Origin: an uncultured Clostridium sp.
Lineage (GTDB): Bacteria; Bacillota; Clostridia; Lachnospirales; Lachnospiraceae
Assembly: GCA_947643685.1 (NCBI GenBank)
Contig: CANRXD010000084.1
Location: 1 to 6,987, forward strand
Reading direction: 5' to 3'
Length of the DNA: 6,987 nt
Shown: positions 5,338 to 6,987 of the stretch, in pieces
Numbering within the stretch: position 1 is the stretch's first letter
How the letters are laid out: each line of letters opens with the position of its first letter
Notes under the pieces: generated by a model
Databases searched by the model: none
What the model was told of the DNA's origin: nothing
What the model saw: only the letters and a program-made list of their open reading frames with translations
Position numbers and translations under genes: made by a program

Positions 5338-6942
5338 TTATAACTGAGGACCTGCTGCAACCAAAGCTTTTCCGGCTTCGTTGCCTTCATATTTTGTAAA
5401 GTTCTTAATGAATCTCCCTGCAAGGTCCTTTGCCTTTTCCTCCCACTGGGAAGCGTCAGCATATGTATCACGGGGATCCAGAATGTTGGAATCCACACCC
5501 GGAAGCTCGGTGGGTACTTCAAGGTTGAAGTACGGAATCTTCTTTGTAGGTGCGTTTAAAATATCGCCGTTTAAGATTGCGTCAATAATTCCGCGGGTAT
5601 CCTTAATGGAGATACGCTTTCCTGTTCCGTTCCATCCGGTATTTACCAGATATGCCTTGGCGCCGCTCTTTTCCATTCTCTTAACCAGCTCTTCTCCGTA
5701 TTTTGTGGGATGAAGCTCAAGGAAAGCCTGTCCGAAGCATGCGGAGAAGGTCGGTGTGGGTTCGGTAATTCCGCGCTCGGTTCCGGCAAGCTTTGCAGTG
5801 AAGCCGGACAGGAAGTAATACTGGGTCTGCTCCGGAGTCAGAACAGATACCGGCGGAAGTACGCCGAATGCATCTGCGGAAAGGAAGATAACGTTCTTTG
5901 CAGCCGGTGCGGAGGAAACCGGACGAACGATTTTCTCAATATGAGTAATCGGATAGGAAACACGGGTGTTCTCTGTCACGCTCTTGTCAGCGAAGTCGAT
6001 TTTTCCGTTTGCGTCCAGAGTTACATTCTCAAGAAGCGCATTGCGTCTGATTGCGTTGTAAATATCCGGCTCGGATTCCTTGTCCAGGTTGATCACCTTT
6101 GCATAGCATCCGCCCTCAAAGTTGAATACGCCGTTGTCATCCCAGCCGTGCTCATCGTCGCCGATTAAGAGACGCTTCGGGTCTGTGGAAAGAGTTGTTT
6201 TGCCGGTACCGGAAAGGCCGAAGAAGATAGCAGTGTTCTCGCCGTTCATATCCGTGTTTGCGGAGCAGTGCATGGAAGCAATACCCTTAAGGGGCAGGTA
6301 GTAGTTCATCATGGAGAACATGCCCTTCTTCATTTCACCGCCGTACCAGGTATTGATGATAACCTGCTCACGGCTTGTGATGTTGAACATTGCGGCGGTT
6401 TCGGAGTTAAGACCCAATTCCTTATAATTTTCAACCTTAGCCTTAGAAGCGTTGTATACAACAAAATCGGGTTCAAAGCTTTCCAATTCTTCGGCAGTGG
6501 GGAGAATAAACATATTCTCTACAAAGTGAGCCTGCCACGCCACCTCCATAATAAAGCGGATAGCCATTCTTGTATCCTTGTTAGCGCCGCAGAAGGCGTC
6601 GACAACATACAGCTTCTTGTTTGAAAGCTCTTTTTTGGCAATATCCTTGCAAACGTTCCAGGCTTCCTGCGATGCGGGATGGTTGTCGTTTTTATATTCG
6701 TCGGAGGTCCACCAAACGGTATCCTTGGAGTTTTCGTCCATTACAATGAACTTATCCTTAGGGGAACGGCCCGTGTAAATGCCCGTCATTACATTTACCG
6801 CGCCCAATTCGCTTACCTGACCCTTTTCGTAGCCTTCGAGAGCAGGATTGGTTTCTTCCTTGAACAGCTCTTCATAGGAAGGATTGTGTACAATTTCGGT
6901 TGTGCCGGTGATACCATACTTAGTTAAATCAATTTTGCTCAT
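5338..6942 (-). CDS. pckA: Phosphoenolpyruvate carboxykinase (ATP), 534 aa
   Basis: It catalyses oxaloacetate + ATP to PEP + ADP + CO2, in the cytosol. It is used for gluconeogenesis or, in many gut anaerobes, in the CO2-fixing direction toward oxaloacetate; the direction here is not shown by the sequence. I chose the start at 6942 ([10 protein letters not shown]) because GAGG (6952-6955 on the minus strand) lies 9 nt before it. An in-frame ATG 15 nt further out would overlap that site and has none of its own. All ATP-type signatures are present (534-aa numbering): GRSPKDKF at 58-65 for substrate binding; YGGEMKKG with K205 and MHCSANTD with H225 as metal/substrate ligands; the kinase-1 P-loop GLSGTGKT at 242-249; kinase-2 GDDEHGW from 261; [10 protein letters not shown]327 in ENTRVSYP; and NTGWNGTG for adenine contact. 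Length is normal for the family (about 525-540). No truncation or odd residue was found. Only 45 bp of A-rich (minus-strand) leader lie inside the window, so the promoter is not visible. Confidence 0.98.
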   Translation of the reverse strand: MSKIDLTKYGITGTTEIVHNPSYEELFKEETNPALEGYEKGQVSELGAVNVMTGIYTGRSPKDKFIVMDENSKDTVWWTSDEYKNDNHPASQEAWNVCKDIAKKELSNKKLYVVDAFCGANKDTRMAIRFIMEVAWQAHFVENMFILPTAEELESFEPDFVVYNASKAKVENYKELGLNSETAAMFNITSREQVIINTWYGGEMKKGMFSMMNYYLPLKGIASMHCSANTDMNGENTAIFFGLSGTGKTTLSTDPKRLLIGDDEHGWDDNGVFNFEGGCYAKVINLDKESEPDIYNAIRRNALLENVTLDANGKIDFADKSVTENTRVSYPITHIEKIVRPVSSAPAAKNVIFLSADAFGVLPPVSVLTPEQTQYYFLSGFTAKLAGTERGITEPTPTFSACFGQAFLELHPTKYGEELVKRMEKSGAKAYLVNTGWNGTGKRISIKDTRGIIDAILNGDILNAPTKKIPYFNLEVPTELPGVDSNILDPRDTYADASQWEEKAKDLAGRFIKNFTKYEGNEAGKALVAAGPQL

Positions 6943-6987
6943 ACAGCTTTGCCTCATTTCTGTTTTTTCTTTTTACAAGCACAAGAA

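Noticed and set aside
5710..6168. Plus-strand open frame opposite pckA
   Set aside because: It is fully antisense to a highly conserved enzyme gene and has no initiation signals.
6943..6957. Outer ATG of pckA adding MRQSC
   Set aside because: This ATG overlaps the GAGG that serves the inner start and has no ribosome binding site of its own; family proteins begin near the inner Met.
6943..6987. pckA promoter
   Set aside because: Only 45 bp of leader are in the window. It is A-rich on the coding strand but has no supportable -35/-10 pair.
1..6987. CRISPR array, tRNA/rRNA, insertion sequence, phage or defence system
   Set aside because: I saw no regularly spaced repeats with spacers, no tRNA-like cloverleaf, no transposase or integrase motif, and no terminal repeats framing a segment.

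Overview
The window looks like the chromosome of a Gram-positive, endospore-forming member of the Clostridia, most likely Lachnospiraceae. This rests on family knowledge and not on a search. The supporting signs are a SPOCS/DUF3794-type protein of the kind found in spore-forming Firmicutes, purine-rich AGGAGG-type ribosome binding sites, a YARHG-domain lipoprotein with a Gram-positive lipobox, and an ATP-type PEP carboxykinase. I see no rRNA, tRNA, CRISPR array, transposase, integrase or phage structural gene.

Layout. 2-1027 (+) is the 3' part of a SPOCS-domain gene that enters from beyond the left edge. Its domain appears to be split by a hydrophobic Ala/Val-rich insertion of about 165-170 residues. 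1028-1411 has no gene but holds a candidate promoter with a dyad and a 14-bp tandem repeat, then a leader with several small hairpins. 1412-1924 (+) is a helical, coiled-coil-like hypothetical protein of 170 aa. 1925-2269 is poorly coding and may be an eroded gene. 2329-2652 (+) is a small single-domain cupin with a strong ribosome binding site, followed by a strong terminator at 2738-2778. A two-gene unit follows on +: a GNAT acetyltransferase (2839-3303) overlaps by 4 bp (ATGA) a 633-aa multidomain lipoprotein (3300-5201). On the minus strand, pckA (5338-6942) converges on this unit, and a hairpin at 5252-5272 between the two can terminate from both sides.

Functionally these are mostly independent units: a spore-coat or surface-type protein, a small regulated hypothetical, a cupin, an acetyltransferase/lipoprotein pair, and a central carbon enzyme (oxaloacetate/PEP interconversion). 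I found no convincing new multi-gene system. The most unusual items are the insertion inside the SPOCS domain, the repeat-rich control region at 1103-1155, and the domain mosaic of the lipoprotein with its translational coupling to a GNAT enzyme.
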